This document shows, piece after piece, positions 25,424 to 36,807 of a DNA stretch of 64,000 nucleotides. Within the stretch, counting starts at the first letter, position 1. Each line of letters opens with the position of its first letter. The position numbers and the translations under genes were made by a program. A model generated the notes under the pieces. It was not told the origin of the DNA, did not search any database, and saw only the letters and a list, made by a program, of their open reading frames with translations. The DNA comes from Rhodococcus sp. RD6.2 (GTDB lineage: Bacteria > Actinomycetota > Actinomycetes > Mycobacteriales > Mycobacteriaceae). The stretch is taken from the NCBI RefSeq assembly GCF_001040705.1, contig NZ_CVQP01000002.1, positions 149,262-213,261 on the forward strand, in the 5' to 3' direction.

Positions 25424-27052
25424 GTGGCCTGGGATCTGTCCGCGGACGTAGTGGTCATCGGTATGGGTGTGGCGGGGGCATCCGCTGCGATCGAAGCGCT
25501 GGACGCCGGTGCGGACGTCGTCGCCGTCGACCGGTTCGGCGGCGGCGGAACGAGCACCATCTCCGGCGGAATCTTCTATGCGGGCGGCGGCACCGCGGTC
25601 CAGACCGAAGCAGGCGTCACCGACACCGTCGACGCCATGTACGCGTATCTCTCCCGAGAGGTGGGGGACGCGGTTCGCCCCGACACGTTGCGGCGATTCT
25701 GCGAGAGCAGCCCCGCCACCGTCGACTGGTTGATGGACAACGGGGTGCCGTTCGAGGGCTCACTGTGCCCCTACAAGACGTCCTACCCCACGGATCGGCA
25801 CTACCTGTACTTTTCGGGCAGCGAAGCGGCGGGCGGGTTCCGCGACGTGGCGCCGCCCGCGCCGCGCGGCCACCGGGCGAAGGGGCGCGGGACGTCCGGG
25901 AAGATGCTGTATCGGCCGTTGATCGAATCCGCGCTGGACAAGGGCCTGCGGTTGGAACGCCAAACCCGTGCGGTTCGGCTTATCACGGACGACAATGGGG
26001 ACGTGGTCGGCGTGGAGTGCCTGAGCCTTCGCGACGCACCCGCCCGGGTGCGCGCCCGGCATGCCCGACTCGCCTCGATCTCCGCGAAACCCGGCATCTA
26101 CTACCCGCCGCTGCGCCGGGCGCTCGACAGGGTCGTCAACCGGATCGAGGCCCGCTACGCGAAGCCGCTGCGCATCGAGGCGCGTGGGGGCGTGATCCTC
26201 AGCGCGGGCGGATTCATCGGAAACCGGGACATGGTGGCCACGCACGCGCCGCGTTATCTCGCCGGTCTACCCCTCGGGACCTCGGCCGACGACGGAAGCG
26301 GCATCGCGATGGGAGCCGAGGCGGGCGGCGCGACCGACAAGCTCTCCCACATCTCGGCGTGGCGGTTCATCGTTCCGCCCAGCGCCTTCCTCGGTTCCGT
26401 GCTGGTCGACCGGCACGGCAACCGCATCGTCGACGAGTCGCGCTACGGCGCCGCGCTCGGCCACGCGATGATCGCCGAGGGTGACGGCCACGGCTGGCTG
26501 GTGGCCGATGCCGCACTCGTCGAGCAGGCCCGGTCCCAGCTCGGCAGCCAGACCAACTGGTTCCAGCGGATCCAATCCGAAACCATGATGCGGCTCGACG
26601 GCACCACTGCGGCCACCCTCGAGAAGGCCGCGACCGCCGTCGGAATCGACCCCGATGGGCTGGCCGCCACCGTCGCCGCCCACAACGCCGCGATCGCGGA
26701 CGGTGAGCCCGACCCGATGGGCAAGCCCGACGACTTCCGGCGGCCGCTGACCTCGGGGCCCTACTCCGTGTTCGATGTCTCCCTGAAGAAGAGTCTGACC
26801 AATCCACTGCCGATGATCACCCTCGGCGGCCTCGTCGTGGACGAGGACACCGGCGGGGTCCTCGACCGGGCGGGTGCGCCCGTCACGGGGCTCTACGCGG
26901 CCGGTCGTACCGCGGTCGGGATCTGCTCGAACTCCTACGTCAGTGGACTCTCACTCGCGGACGCGGTGTTCTCCGGGCGACGGGCCGCCGCGCACGCCGC
27001 GGACCGAAGTCGGTCGCCGATCACCGAGCCGGCCACGGAGCGGCCGGCCTAG
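25424..27052 (+). CDS. KstD/fumarate-reductase-superfamily flavoprotein, possible steroid dehydrogenase
   Basis: A 542-residue FAD protein. The dinucleotide motif is VVIGMGVAG (10-18), then [19 protein letters not shown] (about 39-57) and a C-terminal [20 protein letters not shown]. This looks like the branch of KstD relatives that includes 3-ketosteroid delta4-(5alpha)-dehydrogenases, but the substrate is not proven. It starts the operon with hsaG and hsaF and lies divergent from kstD. In M. tuberculosis the hydratase gene hsaE takes this position. GTG 25424 has AAGG ten bases upstream. The last 20 residues are low-complexity. Confidence 0.75.
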   Translation: MAWDLSADVVVIGMGVAGASAAIEALDAGADVVAVDRFGGGGTSTISGGIFYAGGGTAVQTEAGVTDTVDAMYAYLSREVGDAVRPDTLRRFCESSPATVDWLMDNGVPFEGSLCPYKTSYPTDRHYLYFSGSEAAGGFRDVAPPAPRGHRAKGRGTSGKMLYRPLIESALDKGLRLERQTRAVRLITDDNGDVVGVECLSLRDAPARVRARHARLASISAKPGIYYPPLRRALDRVVNRIEARYAKPLRIEARGGVILSAGGFIGNRDMVATHAPRYLAGLPLGTSADDGSGIAMGAEAGGATDKLSHISAWRFIVPPSAFLGSVLVDRHGNRIVDESRYGAALGHAMIAEGDGHGWLVADAALVEQARSQLGSQTNWFQRIQSETMMRLDGTTAATLEKAATAVGIDPDGLAATVAAHNAAIADGEPDPMGKPDDFRRPLTSGPYSVFDVSLKKSLTNPLPMITLGGLVVDEDTGGVLDRAGAPVTGLYAAGRTAVGICSNSYVSGLSLADAVFSGRRAAAHAADRSRSPITEPATERPA

Positions 27053-27066
27053 CAACGGAGGACGCC

Positions 27067-27990
27067 ATGACACCGTCGGGAACGTCGCACGCCAAGGCAC
27101 GCGTCGCGGTCGTCGGGTCAGGCAACATCGGGACCGACCTGCTGTACAAGCTGCAGCGGTCGGAGTGGCTCGAGCCGCGCTGGATGATCGGGATCGACCC
27201 CGACAGCGAGGGTCTGGCCCGTGCCCGCGCGATGGGACTCGAGACCTTCGCGGACGGCGTCGACCGGCTGCTCACGCAGGCGGAGAAGCCGGACCTGGTG
27301 TTCGAGGCGACCTCCGCCCGCGTCCACCTCGACGCGGCGCCGAAGTACGCGGCCGCGGGAATCCGCGCGATCGACCTGACGCCGGCCGCGGTCGGTCCCG
27401 CCGTGGTACCGACGGCCAACCTCCGCGAACATCTCGACGCGCCGAACGTCAACATGATCACGTGCGGCGGCCAGGCCACCATCCCGATCGTGCACGCGGT
27501 CTCGCGCGTCGTCGACGTCCCGTACGCCGAGATCGTCGCATCCGTCGCATCGGTGTCCGCCGGACCGGGCACCCGCGCCAACATCGACGAGTTCACCAAG
27601 ACCACCAGTCGCGGCGTCGAAGTGATCGGCGGCGCCGTTCGGGGCAAGGCGATCATCATCCTCAACCCGGCCGACCCCCCGATGATCATGCGCGACACCA
27701 TCTTCTGTGCGATCCCGGACGGTGCCGACCAGGCCGCGATCACCGATTCGATTCACCACACGGTCGCCGACGTACAGGGGTACGTACCCGGCTACCGACT
27801 GCTCAACGAACCCCAGTTCGACGAGCCGAGTGTCGTGTCCGGCGGTCACGCCACCGTCACCACGTTCGTCGAAGTCGAGGGCGCGGGTGACTTCCTGCCG
27901 CCGTACGCGGGCAACCTCGACATCATGACCGCGGCGGCAACCGCAGTGGGCGAGGAGATCGCCCGCACACTCCTGAGCGTGGAGGCGTGA
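27067..27990 (+). CDS. hsaG: Acylating acetaldehyde/propanal dehydrogenase HsaG
   Basis: A 307-residue enzyme with the NAD motif [10 protein letters not shown] (15-24) and catalytic Cys133 in [11 protein letters not shown]. It converts the aldehyde released by HsaF (propanal in steroid ring A degradation) to its acyl-CoA, with the aldehyde channelled inside the HsaF-HsaG complex. It lies 14 bp after the flavoprotein gene and 4 bp before hsaF. Confidence 0.93.
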   Translation: MTPSGTSHAKARVAVVGSGNIGTDLLYKLQRSEWLEPRWMIGIDPDSEGLARARAMGLETFADGVDRLLTQAEKPDLVFEATSARVHLDAAPKYAAAGIRAIDLTPAAVGPAVVPTANLREHLDAPNVNMITCGGQATIPIVHAVSRVVDVPYAEIVASVASVSAGPGTRANIDEFTKTTSRGVEVIGGAVRGKAIIILNPADPPMIMRDTIFCAIPDGADQAAITDSIHHTVADVQGYVPGYRLLNEPQFDEPSVVSGGHATVTTFVEVEGAGDFLPPYAGNLDIMTAAATAVGEEIARTLLSVEA

Positions 27991-27994
27991 CGAC

Positions 27995-29047
27995 ATGACA
28001 CGCACCGACAGCGCCGTTCATCTCGACCCGACGTTCGACGTGCGGGTCACCGACACCTCGTTGCGCGACGGCTCGCATCACAAACGACACCAGTTCACCG
28101 GTAACGAGGTGCGCGCGATCGTCGGGGCCCTCGACGCGGCAGGTGTTCCCGTCATCGAGGTCACCCACGGCGACGGACTCGGCGGATCGTCGTTCAACTA
28201 CGGGTTCTCCCGGACACCCGAACAGGACCTGATCGGGGTTGCCGTCGATACAGCGAAGCGGGCGAAGATCGCCTTCCTCATGCTGCCCGGTGTCGGGACG
28301 AAGGAGGACATCGCCGAGGCGCAGGACAACGGCGCCGCCATCTGCCGGATCGCGACCCACTGCACCGAAGCCGATGTCTCCGTTCAACATTTCGGACTCG
28401 CGCGTGGGCGAGGACTCGAAACCGTCGGGTTCCTGATGATGGCGCACACCGTCACACCGGAGAAGCTGGCCGCGCAGGCCCGGATCATGGCCGACGCCGG
28501 TTGCCAGTGCGTCTACGTGGTCGACTCGGCGGGTGCGCTCGTGCTCGAACAGGTCGCGGACCGGGTCGAGGCGCTCGTCGCGGAACTCGGCAGCGACGCG
28601 CAGGTCGGCTTCCACGGGCACGAGAACCTGGGGCTCGGTGTCGCGAACTCGATCGCCGCCGTCCGCGCGGGCGCCAGGCAAATCGACGGCAGCACCAGGC
28701 GATTCGGTGCGGGTGCGGGGAACGCGCCGGTCGAGGCGTTCGTCGGGGTGTGCGACAAGATCGGGGTCAAGACCGGTATCGACTTCTTCGCGATCGCCGA
28801 CGCCGCCGAGGATGTCGTCCGCCCCACGATGCCTACGGAATGCCTGCTCGATCGGCAGGCGCTGATGATGGGGTACGCCGGCGTCTACTCCAGCTTCCTC
28901 AAGCACGCCGAACGGCAAGCCGAGCGGTACGGGGTGTCCGCGGCGGAGATGCTCGTGCGGGCAGGCAAACGCAAACTCGTTGGCGGGCAAGAAGACCAGT
29001 TGATCGACATCGCGCTCGAGCTACAGAAAGAAGCGGCGGGCACCTGA
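27995..29047 (+). CDS. hsaF: 4-hydroxy-2-oxohexanoate aldolase HsaF
   Basis: A 350-residue DmpG/HsaF aldolase. The metal-binding motif [16 protein letters not shown] (near 15-30) and the [13 protein letters not shown] metal site (about 206-218) are present, as is the C-terminal partner-contact domain. It splits 4-hydroxy-2-oxohexanoate into pyruvate and propanal, which passes to HsaG. It is the last gene of the operon. Confidence 0.93.
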   Translation: MTRTDSAVHLDPTFDVRVTDTSLRDGSHHKRHQFTGNEVRAIVGALDAAGVPVIEVTHGDGLGGSSFNYGFSRTPEQDLIGVAVDTAKRAKIAFLMLPGVGTKEDIAEAQDNGAAICRIATHCTEADVSVQHFGLARGRGLETVGFLMMAHTVTPEKLAAQARIMADAGCQCVYVVDSAGALVLEQVADRVEALVAELGSDAQVGFHGHENLGLGVANSIAAVRAGARQIDGSTRRFGAGAGNAPVEAFVGVCDKIGVKTGIDFFAIADAAEDVVRPTMPTECLLDRQALMMGYAGVYSSFLKHAERQAERYGVSAAEMLVRAGKRKLVGGQEDQLIDIALELQKEAAGT

Positions 29048-29079
29048 CTCGCCCCGCCTGTTGGAGTCCTCCCCGCCAT

Positions 29080-29133
29080 TGACCGAATGTGGCGTTCAGT
29101 CACTTCAACTGACCGAATCACACATTCGGTCAG
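29080..29133. repeat. Competing nested inverted repeats after hsaF
   Basis: TGACCGAATGTG at 29080-29091 is complementary to CACATTCGGTCA at 29121-29132. A second copy, CTGACCGAAT at 29109-29118, is complementary to ATTCGGTCAG at 29124-29133. The right arm can therefore pair with either left arm. This may be a duplicated terminator arm. Confidence 0.65.
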
Positions 29134-29198
29134 ATACGGCGACGCTCGAACTCGGGGAGTGTGGTCGTCCCCGGCCACCGACAACCGGGGCGGAACGA

Positions 29199-29238
29199 CG
29201 AAGGGGCGTGCATCCGTGTACGGATGCACGCCCCTTCG
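29199..29238. terminator. Perfect 18-bp hairpin terminator
   Basis: Arms 29199-29216 and 29221-29238 are complementary (CGAAGGGGCGTGCATCCG and its reverse) with loop TGTA. It lies 12 bp beyond the stop of the minus-strand Cys-rich gene and likely ends the kshA transcript. Confidence 0.8.
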
Positions 29239-29249
29239 TTCGGTGCCGA

Positions 29250-29582
29250 CTACTCGGACTTCGTGTTGCGGACCTCGATGATGCCCTCCATGACGGCGTG
29301 GTTGATCGACGCCGTCAGGCGCGGGCAGGACTGCTGCGCTCCCGGCCGCGCGCCCGCGAGTTCCGGGCACACGGTCGCGGGTTCGGCCTCCCACTGAATG
29401 CTCGTGTGGTTGAAGCTGTTCTTGCGGACGAGCACGCAGGTGTGACAGGTGCGGCATTCGACCTGCTGCAGACCGTCTTCGAGGTAGGTGCGCAGATCGG
29501 TCGTGGTCTGGGCGCGGACCGCCTCGACCCGGTCCGGGCGGTCGGCGAAGTCCGGGGCCTTGGACCAGGTCGAGGAAGTCAT
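29250..29582 (-). CDS. Small Cys-rich protein coupled to kshA (unknown function)
   Basis: A 110-residue protein I do not recognise by family. It has five cysteines: C43, C46 and C49 in VECRTCHTCV, then C72 and C86 (VCPEL, SCPRL). The CxxCxxC cluster could hold zinc or an iron-sulfur centre. No signal peptide or membrane segment is visible. The ATG lies one base after the kshA stop (TGACATG), so the two are probably translated together. Rv3527 has the same position next to kshA in M. tuberculosis; whether the two are homologous was not tested. A role in KshA maturation or electron supply is possible. Confidence 0.7.
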   Translation of the reverse strand: MTSSTWSKAPDFADRPDRVEAVRAQTTTDLRTYLEDGLQQVECRTCHTCVLVRKNSFNHTSIQWEAEPATVCPELAGARPGAQQSCPRLTASINHAVMEGIIEVRNTKSE

Positions 29583-29583
29583 G

Positions 29584-30768
29584 TCACACGCCCGTCTTGT
29601 TCTCGGCTTCTTCGGCGGCAGCCTTCTCGGAGGCCTGGCGGGCCAGGTTCTCCTCGACCTCGCGCTGCCACGCCTCGATTGCCTTGGTGGTGTCGATCTC
29701 GAACTCGAAGCGAGCCGTTGCCTTCGGGTCGATGTCAGCGACGTCGACGTAGAACTGCTCGTACCAGCGACGGAGCTGGTAGACCGGGCCGTCCTCCTCG
29801 CAGAGCAGGGGGTTCTCGATCTTGGTCTTGTTCTTCCAGATCTCGACGTCCTGCTCGAAGCCCATCGTGACGCCCTCGGTGAACTTGCGGGCGAGCTTGC
29901 TGGTGGTCTTCTCGTCCAGGCCCTTCGGCTTCTCGACGCTGACGCCGTACATCAGCATGAAGGAGTCCTGGGTGATGGGGTAGTGGCAGTTGATCAGGAC
30001 GCTCTCGACCTTGTAACCGCTGTAGTCGTTGTGCAGCCAGTTGATCATGAAGGACGGGCCGAAGTACGAGGCCTCGGAGTCCAGCACCGACTCGCCGTAC
30101 TGGGTGCCCATGGAACCGACGTCCGGCCGGCCGTGGTTCTGCAGGTACTGGCTGGCGACATGGCCCTCGAAGACGTTCTTGAAGTACTTCGGGAATCCGA
30201 AGTGAACGTAGAAGAAGTGCGCCATGTCGACGACGTTGTCCACGATCTCGCGGCAGTTCGAGCCCTTGACCTCGAGGCGGTGCCACTCCCAGTCGGTCCA
30301 GTCGTCGGTCAGGACCTCCGGGAGTTCCGGGATCGTGACGTCCTCCGGCGGCGGGTTGCCCTCGGGGTCGTTCCAGACGAACAGCATTCCGTTGCGCTGC
30401 AGCGTCGTCCACGCACGGGTGCGGGCGAGCGGCGGAACACGCCGGGCGTAGGGGATGTCGGTGCACTTGCCGTTGCCGCCCCAGCGCCAGTCATGGAAGG
30501 GGCACGCGACGGAGTCGCCCTTGATGCTGCCCTGGCTCAGGTCGCCGCCCATGTGCCGGCAGTACGAGTCGAGAACCTTGAGCTTGCCCTCGCTGTCGGC
30601 GAAGACGACGAGCTTGGTGCCGAACGCTTCGACACCGTGCGGCTTGCCGTCGAGGAACTCTCGCTCGAGGCCGATGCAGTGCCAACCACGCGCAAACCGC
30701 GTGGGGGTGGTTCCCACGTCGATCTCGCGAACCTTGCGGCTTGCGGAAGCGCCGCTCGTCTGCGTCAT
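29584..30768 (-). CDS. kshA: 3-ketosteroid 9-alpha-hydroxylase oxygenase KshA
   Basis: A 394-residue Rieske oxygenase. The Rieske cluster ligands are in CRHMGGD and CPFHDW (about residues 69-91), and the mononuclear iron site is VDMAHFFYVH (about 178-187). It hydroxylates C9 of androstenedione-type steroids, with electrons from KshB. ATG 30768 gives the family-typical N-terminus MTQTSGASASRKVREID. A KstR box lies 33 bp upstream. The reductase gene kshB is 5 kb away on the far side of hsaADCB. Confidence 0.95.
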   Translation of the reverse strand: MTQTSGASASRKVREIDVGTTPTRFARGWHCIGLEREFLDGKPHGVEAFGTKLVVFADSEGKLKVLDSYCRHMGGDLSQGSIKGDSVACPFHDWRWGGNGKCTDIPYARRVPPLARTRAWTTLQRNGMLFVWNDPEGNPPPEDVTIPELPEVLTDDWTDWEWHRLEVKGSNCREIVDNVVDMAHFFYVHFGFPKYFKNVFEGHVASQYLQNHGRPDVGSMGTQYGESVLDSEASYFGPSFMINWLHNDYSGYKVESVLINCHYPITQDSFMLMYGVSVEKPKGLDEKTTSKLARKFTEGVTMGFEQDVEIWKNKTKIENPLLCEEDGPVYQLRRWYEQFYVDVADIDPKATARFEFEIDTTKAIEAWQREVEENLARQASEKAAAEEAENKTGV

Positions 30769-30800
30769 CTGTGGCCTCACATTCCTTCGATGGCTGTCGC

Positions 30801-30814
30801 TAGAACACGTTATA
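30801..30814. promoter_or_regulatory. KstR operator upstream of kshA
   Basis: TAGAACACGTTATA, the same 14 bases as at kstD. Read on the minus strand it contains TATAAC, a possible -10 element, so repressor and polymerase sites would coincide. Confidence 0.88.
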
Positions 30815-30903
30815 GAAGTTGGTCGACTTTCGCTACACAATTTGAGGAGTTGTTCCTGTCGCGAGCCCGTGACCAGGGTATCGTTCCGGCTCTCGACACA
30901 GAT

Positions 30904-30917
30904 GGGAACCTGTTCTA
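30904..30917. promoter_or_regulatory. KstR operator upstream of hsaA
   Basis: GGGAACCTGTTCTA fits TnnAACnnGTTnnA with spacer CT in place of AC and one weak outer base. It lies 107 bp upstream of the hsaA start. Confidence 0.8.
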
Positions 30918-31024
30918 GTCTCAGGGACGGGTGAACCGCCGAGTCGGGCGACGATCCGTGCACGACGGATCGACGACACCGCAGATCGACTACACAGCAG
31001 ATCGACAGACAAAGGGAGCGACCA

Positions 31025-33985
<2,961 letters not shown>

Positions 33986-33986
<1 letters not shown>

Positions 33987-34570
33987 TGAGCACCCCGGAG
34001 GAGACGACGGCGCCCGTGGCGGCGATCGACCCGCGTCAGTTCCGGAACGTGCTCGGCCAGTTCTGCACGGGCGTCACCATCATCACGACGGTGGACGACG
34101 GGGAACCGGTCGGGTTCGCGTGCCAGTCGTTCGCCGCACTGTCCCTCGATCCGCCGCTGGTGCTGTTCTGCCCGACGAAGGGGTCGCGGTCCTGGGCGGC
34201 GATCGAGCGGACCGGGAAGTTCTGCGTCAACGTGCTCGCCGAGGAGCAGCAGGCGGTGTGCGCGCGGTTCGGTTCGCGTGAGCCGGACAAGTTCGCCGGA
34301 ATCGGCTGGGAGGCATCGCCTCTAGGTTCGCCGATCATCGACGGATCGCTCGCGCACATCGACTGCACGGTCGAGACCGTGCACGACGGTGGCGACCACT
34401 ACGTGGTGTTCGGCCGCATCTCGTCGATGAGCGAGGTCAAGACCGAGCGGCCGCTGCTGTTCTATCGGGGCCAGTACACGGCCATCGAACCGGACAAGAC
34501 GGTTCCGGCGCCGTGGCGGGACGACCTGGAGGCGTTCCTCACCGCGACCACCGAGGACACCTGGCTGTAG
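33986..34570 (+). CDS. hsaB: Flavin reductase HsaB
   Basis: A 194-residue flavin reductase of the HpaC/DIM6 type (FRNVLGQFCTGVTIITTVDD; FACQSFAALSLDPPLVLFCP; a conserved HYVVFGRI near the C-terminus). It supplies reduced FMN/FAD to HsaA at the cost of NADH. The GTG start at 33986 overlaps the hsaC stop. It ends the hsaADCB operon. Confidence 0.93.
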
Positions 34571-34582
34571 AAGCGTGAACAT

Positions 34583-34620
34583 GACGAAGCCCGCCACGGA
34601 AATCCGTGGCGGGCTTCGTC
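34583..34620. terminator. Terminator hairpin after hsaB
   Basis: Arms 34583-34600 and 34603-34620 are complementary (GACGAAGCCCGCCACGGA and its reverse); the innermost pairs open to give a practical loop. It lies between convergent hsaB and kshB. Confidence 0.82.
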
Positions 34621-34636
34621 GTTCCGCGGTGCCGAC

Positions 34637-34665
34637 CTGTCCACAGTCTGCGGGCTTTGTCCACA
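34637..34665 (+). other. Two DnaA-box-like nonamers
   Basis: TTGTCCACA at 34657-34665 equals the consensus DnaA box of high-GC actinobacteria, and CTGTCCACA at 34637-34645 differs by one base. They share orientation and lie 20 bp apart in the noncoding gap between hsaB and kshB. Two boxes are too few for an origin. Confidence 0.4.
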
Positions 34666-34676
34666 GTGCCTGGGGA

Positions 34677-35768
34677 TTACTCGAACTCGACCTCGAGCAT
34701 GTCGGCGCGCGGCAGCGCCTGGCAGGCCAGGATGTAGCCGTCCGCGATGTCGTCCTCCTCGAGGACCTGGTTGTTCACCATCTCCACCGAACCCGCCGTC
34801 AGTCGGCACTCGCACGACGCGCAGACACCCTCCGCGCAGGACGACGGCACGACGATGCCGTTCGCGTCGAGCGCCTGCAACAGTCGCTGGTTGGCCGGCC
34901 ACTGCACGGTGTGTTCCTCACCGCCCTTGCGCACGGTCACCGTCGAGACCGCGACGGGCTCGGACGTCGGGGCGGGCTCGGGTTCCTCGGTGCCGGCGAA
35001 CGGATCCGACCCGAGTGAGGTGAACCGCTCGATATGCAGGTTCTCCCGGGGAAAGCCCATCGTGGACAGTGCTTTACGTGTGCACTCCATGAACGGCTGG
35101 GGTCCGCACACGAACACCTCGTCGAAATCCCAGTCCCGGAACAGGGCTGTCAGCTGGTCCGAGGTCGGCCTGCCCAGGGTGGACTCGATCCAGTGCTCGA
35201 CCCAGAGCCGATCGGGGTGTCGGGCGCAGAGTGCGCGCAGCTCGTCGTCGAAGATCACCGACTGCTCGTCGCGATTCGCGTAGAACAACACCACCTCACC
35301 GCTCCCGACACCGAGAACCGATTTGAGGATCGACATGATCGGTGTGACTCCGCTGCCGCCCGCAACGAGCAGGTAGCGCGAGTCGAAGCCCTTCGGGGTG
35401 AACACGCCGGAAGGCTCGAGCACTTCGATTTCGGTACCGCGACGGGCGTTGTCGCACAGCCAGTTCGAGCCGAGTCCCTGATCGACCCGCTTGATCGTGA
35501 TCTTGAGTTCGTCGTCGAGATCGGGTGCACTCGCCAACGAGTAGCAGCGCGCGTGTGTCGTGCCGGGGATCCTCAGCGTGAGGAACTGCCCGGGGCGGTA
35601 GTCGAAGCGGTCGCGGATCGCGGCGTCGATCTCGAACACCACCGACCGGGCGTCGGCAGTCTCCTCGATCACGTCGCTCACGCGGAGACGGTGGATCGTC
35701 GGTGCGGGCATGGGCGGTGCGCTCCCGTGGCGTCGGCTGGTCTCGTGTGAACCGTCTGTGCCATTCAT
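34677..35768 (-). CDS. kshB: 3-ketosteroid 9-alpha-hydroxylase reductase KshB
   Basis: A 363-residue three-domain reductase: FAD domain (YRPGQFLTLRI; RCYSLAS), NAD domain (VAGGSGVTPIMSILKS; FVCGPQPFM), and a C-terminal plant-type [2Fe-2S] domain with Cys in CAEGVCASCECRL and ILACQA. It passes electrons from NADH to KshA. I used ATG 35768; an internal ATG at 35711 (MPAPTIHRLRV) has GGGAG ten bases upstream and may be the true start, giving 344 residues. No KstR box is visible upstream. Confidence 0.93.
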   Translation of the reverse strand: MNGTDGSHETSRRHGSAPPMPAPTIHRLRVSDVIEETADARSVVFEIDAAIRDRFDYRPGQFLTLRIPGTTHARCYSLASAPDLDDELKITIKRVDQGLGSNWLCDNARRGTEIEVLEPSGVFTPKGFDSRYLLVAGGSGVTPIMSILKSVLGVGSGEVVLFYANRDEQSVIFDDELRALCARHPDRLWVEHWIESTLGRPTSDQLTALFRDWDFDEVFVCGPQPFMECTRKALSTMGFPRENLHIERFTSLGSDPFAGTEEPEPAPTSEPVAVSTVTVRKGGEEHTVQWPANQRLLQALDANGIVVPSSCAEGVCASCECRLTAGSVEMVNNQVLEEDDIADGYILACQALPRADMLEVEFE

Positions 35769-35856
35769 ACGAGATGGACAGGTGTCTGGACTGTAGTCTG
35801 TACCGATGTACGGGCGCAACGGCTGAGCGCCGCAGACGAGGACGGGAGTGAACGGG

Positions 35857-36765
35857 ATGGATGCCGACGTGGAGCGTCACCTCGACGGACGAGGGGCGAT
35901 CGTGACGGGCTCGAGCCGCGGAATCGGGCGCGGCGTCGCGCACGCGCTCGTCGCTCAGGGCGCCGGAGTCGTGGTCAACGGTCGTGACGGTGCGGTCGCG
36001 CAGGCAGTGGTCGACGAGATCCGCGCGGAGGGGGGTCGCGCGGTCGCCGTCGCCGGTTCGGCGGCGTCCCGACCGGTCGCGCAGGAGCTGGTCGACGCGG
36101 CACAGAGCGAGTTCGGTGGCGTCGACATCCTCGTAAACTGCGCCGGTGTCGCGGAACCGCCGGGATCGTCGATTCTCACGGTCACCGACGAGGAGTGGGA
36201 CGACCTCGTCGACGCCCACCTGACGGCGACCTTCCGCACCTGCCGGCTCGTCGCGCCCCTGATGGCCGATCGTGGATCGGGCGCGATCGTGAACACGAGT
36301 TCGTTCGCGTTCCTCGGCGACTACGGCGGCACCGGCTATCCGGCGGGCAAGGGCGCCGTCAACAGTCTCACCCTCGCGATCGCCGCCGAGTTGGCCGAGT
36401 CGGGAGTGCGGGCCAACGTCGTGTGCCCGGGCGCGAAGACCCGGTTGTCGGAGGGCGAGGAGTACGCGGCGCACATCGAGGAACTGCACAGCCGCGGAAT
36501 GCTCGACGACGCGTCCCGATACGGTTCTCTCAATCCAGCACCGCCCGAGTACGTCGCGCAGCTATACGCGTTCCTCGCCAGCGACCTCGCGAGGTCGATC
36601 ACCGGCCAGATCTTCGTCGGCTCGGGCGGATTCGTCGGCCGGTTCGATCGTGCGGCGCCCACCGTCCTGGCATACCGCGACCACAACACCGAGCCCCCGT
36701 GGACTCTCGGCGACTTGAGCGGCTTCGTCTCCCGCGAGCGGGAGGTGCCCCCGGCCCGCGCGTGA
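35857..36765 (+). CDS. Short-chain dehydrogenase/reductase
   Basis: A 302-residue SDR. Cofactor motif TGSSRGIG (about 17-24), NCAG at 88, and active site NTSSFAFLGDYGGTGYPAGK with Tyr-x3-Lys. A C-terminal extension (RFDRAAPTVLAYRDHNTEPP) resembles SDRs that act on acyl-CoA or hydroxysteroid substrates. I chose ATG 35857 with GGGAG about ten bases upstream; an in-frame GTG exists at 35848. Divergent from kshB across about 90 bp. Substrate unknown. Confidence 0.8.
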   Translation: MDADVERHLDGRGAIVTGSSRGIGRGVAHALVAQGAGVVVNGRDGAVAQAVVDEIRAEGGRAVAVAGSAASRPVAQELVDAAQSEFGGVDILVNCAGVAEPPGSSILTVTDEEWDDLVDAHLTATFRTCRLVAPLMADRGSGAIVNTSSFAFLGDYGGTGYPAGKGAVNSLTLAIAAELAESGVRANVVCPGAKTRLSEGEEYAAHIEELHSRGMLDDASRYGSLNPAPPEYVAQLYAFLASDLARSITGQIFVGSGGFVGRFDRAAPTVLAYRDHNTEPPWTLGDLSGFVSREREVPPARA

Positions 36766-36798
36766 GTGTGGTGTCCAGAGCCACGACACTCACGCGCG
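36757..36798. terminator. Hairpin overlapping the SDR stop codon
   Basis: CGCGCGTGAGTGTGGTG (36757-36773) pairs with 36782-36798 with one mismatch. The stop codon of the SDR (36763-36765) is inside the 5' arm. It separates convergent SDR and ceramidase genes. Confidence 0.7.
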
Positions 36799-36807
36799 CG
36801 TAGGCCC

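Noticed and set aside
34637..34665. Replication origin
   Set aside because: Only two DnaA-like nonamers, no AT-rich unwinding region and no dnaA/dnaN nearby.
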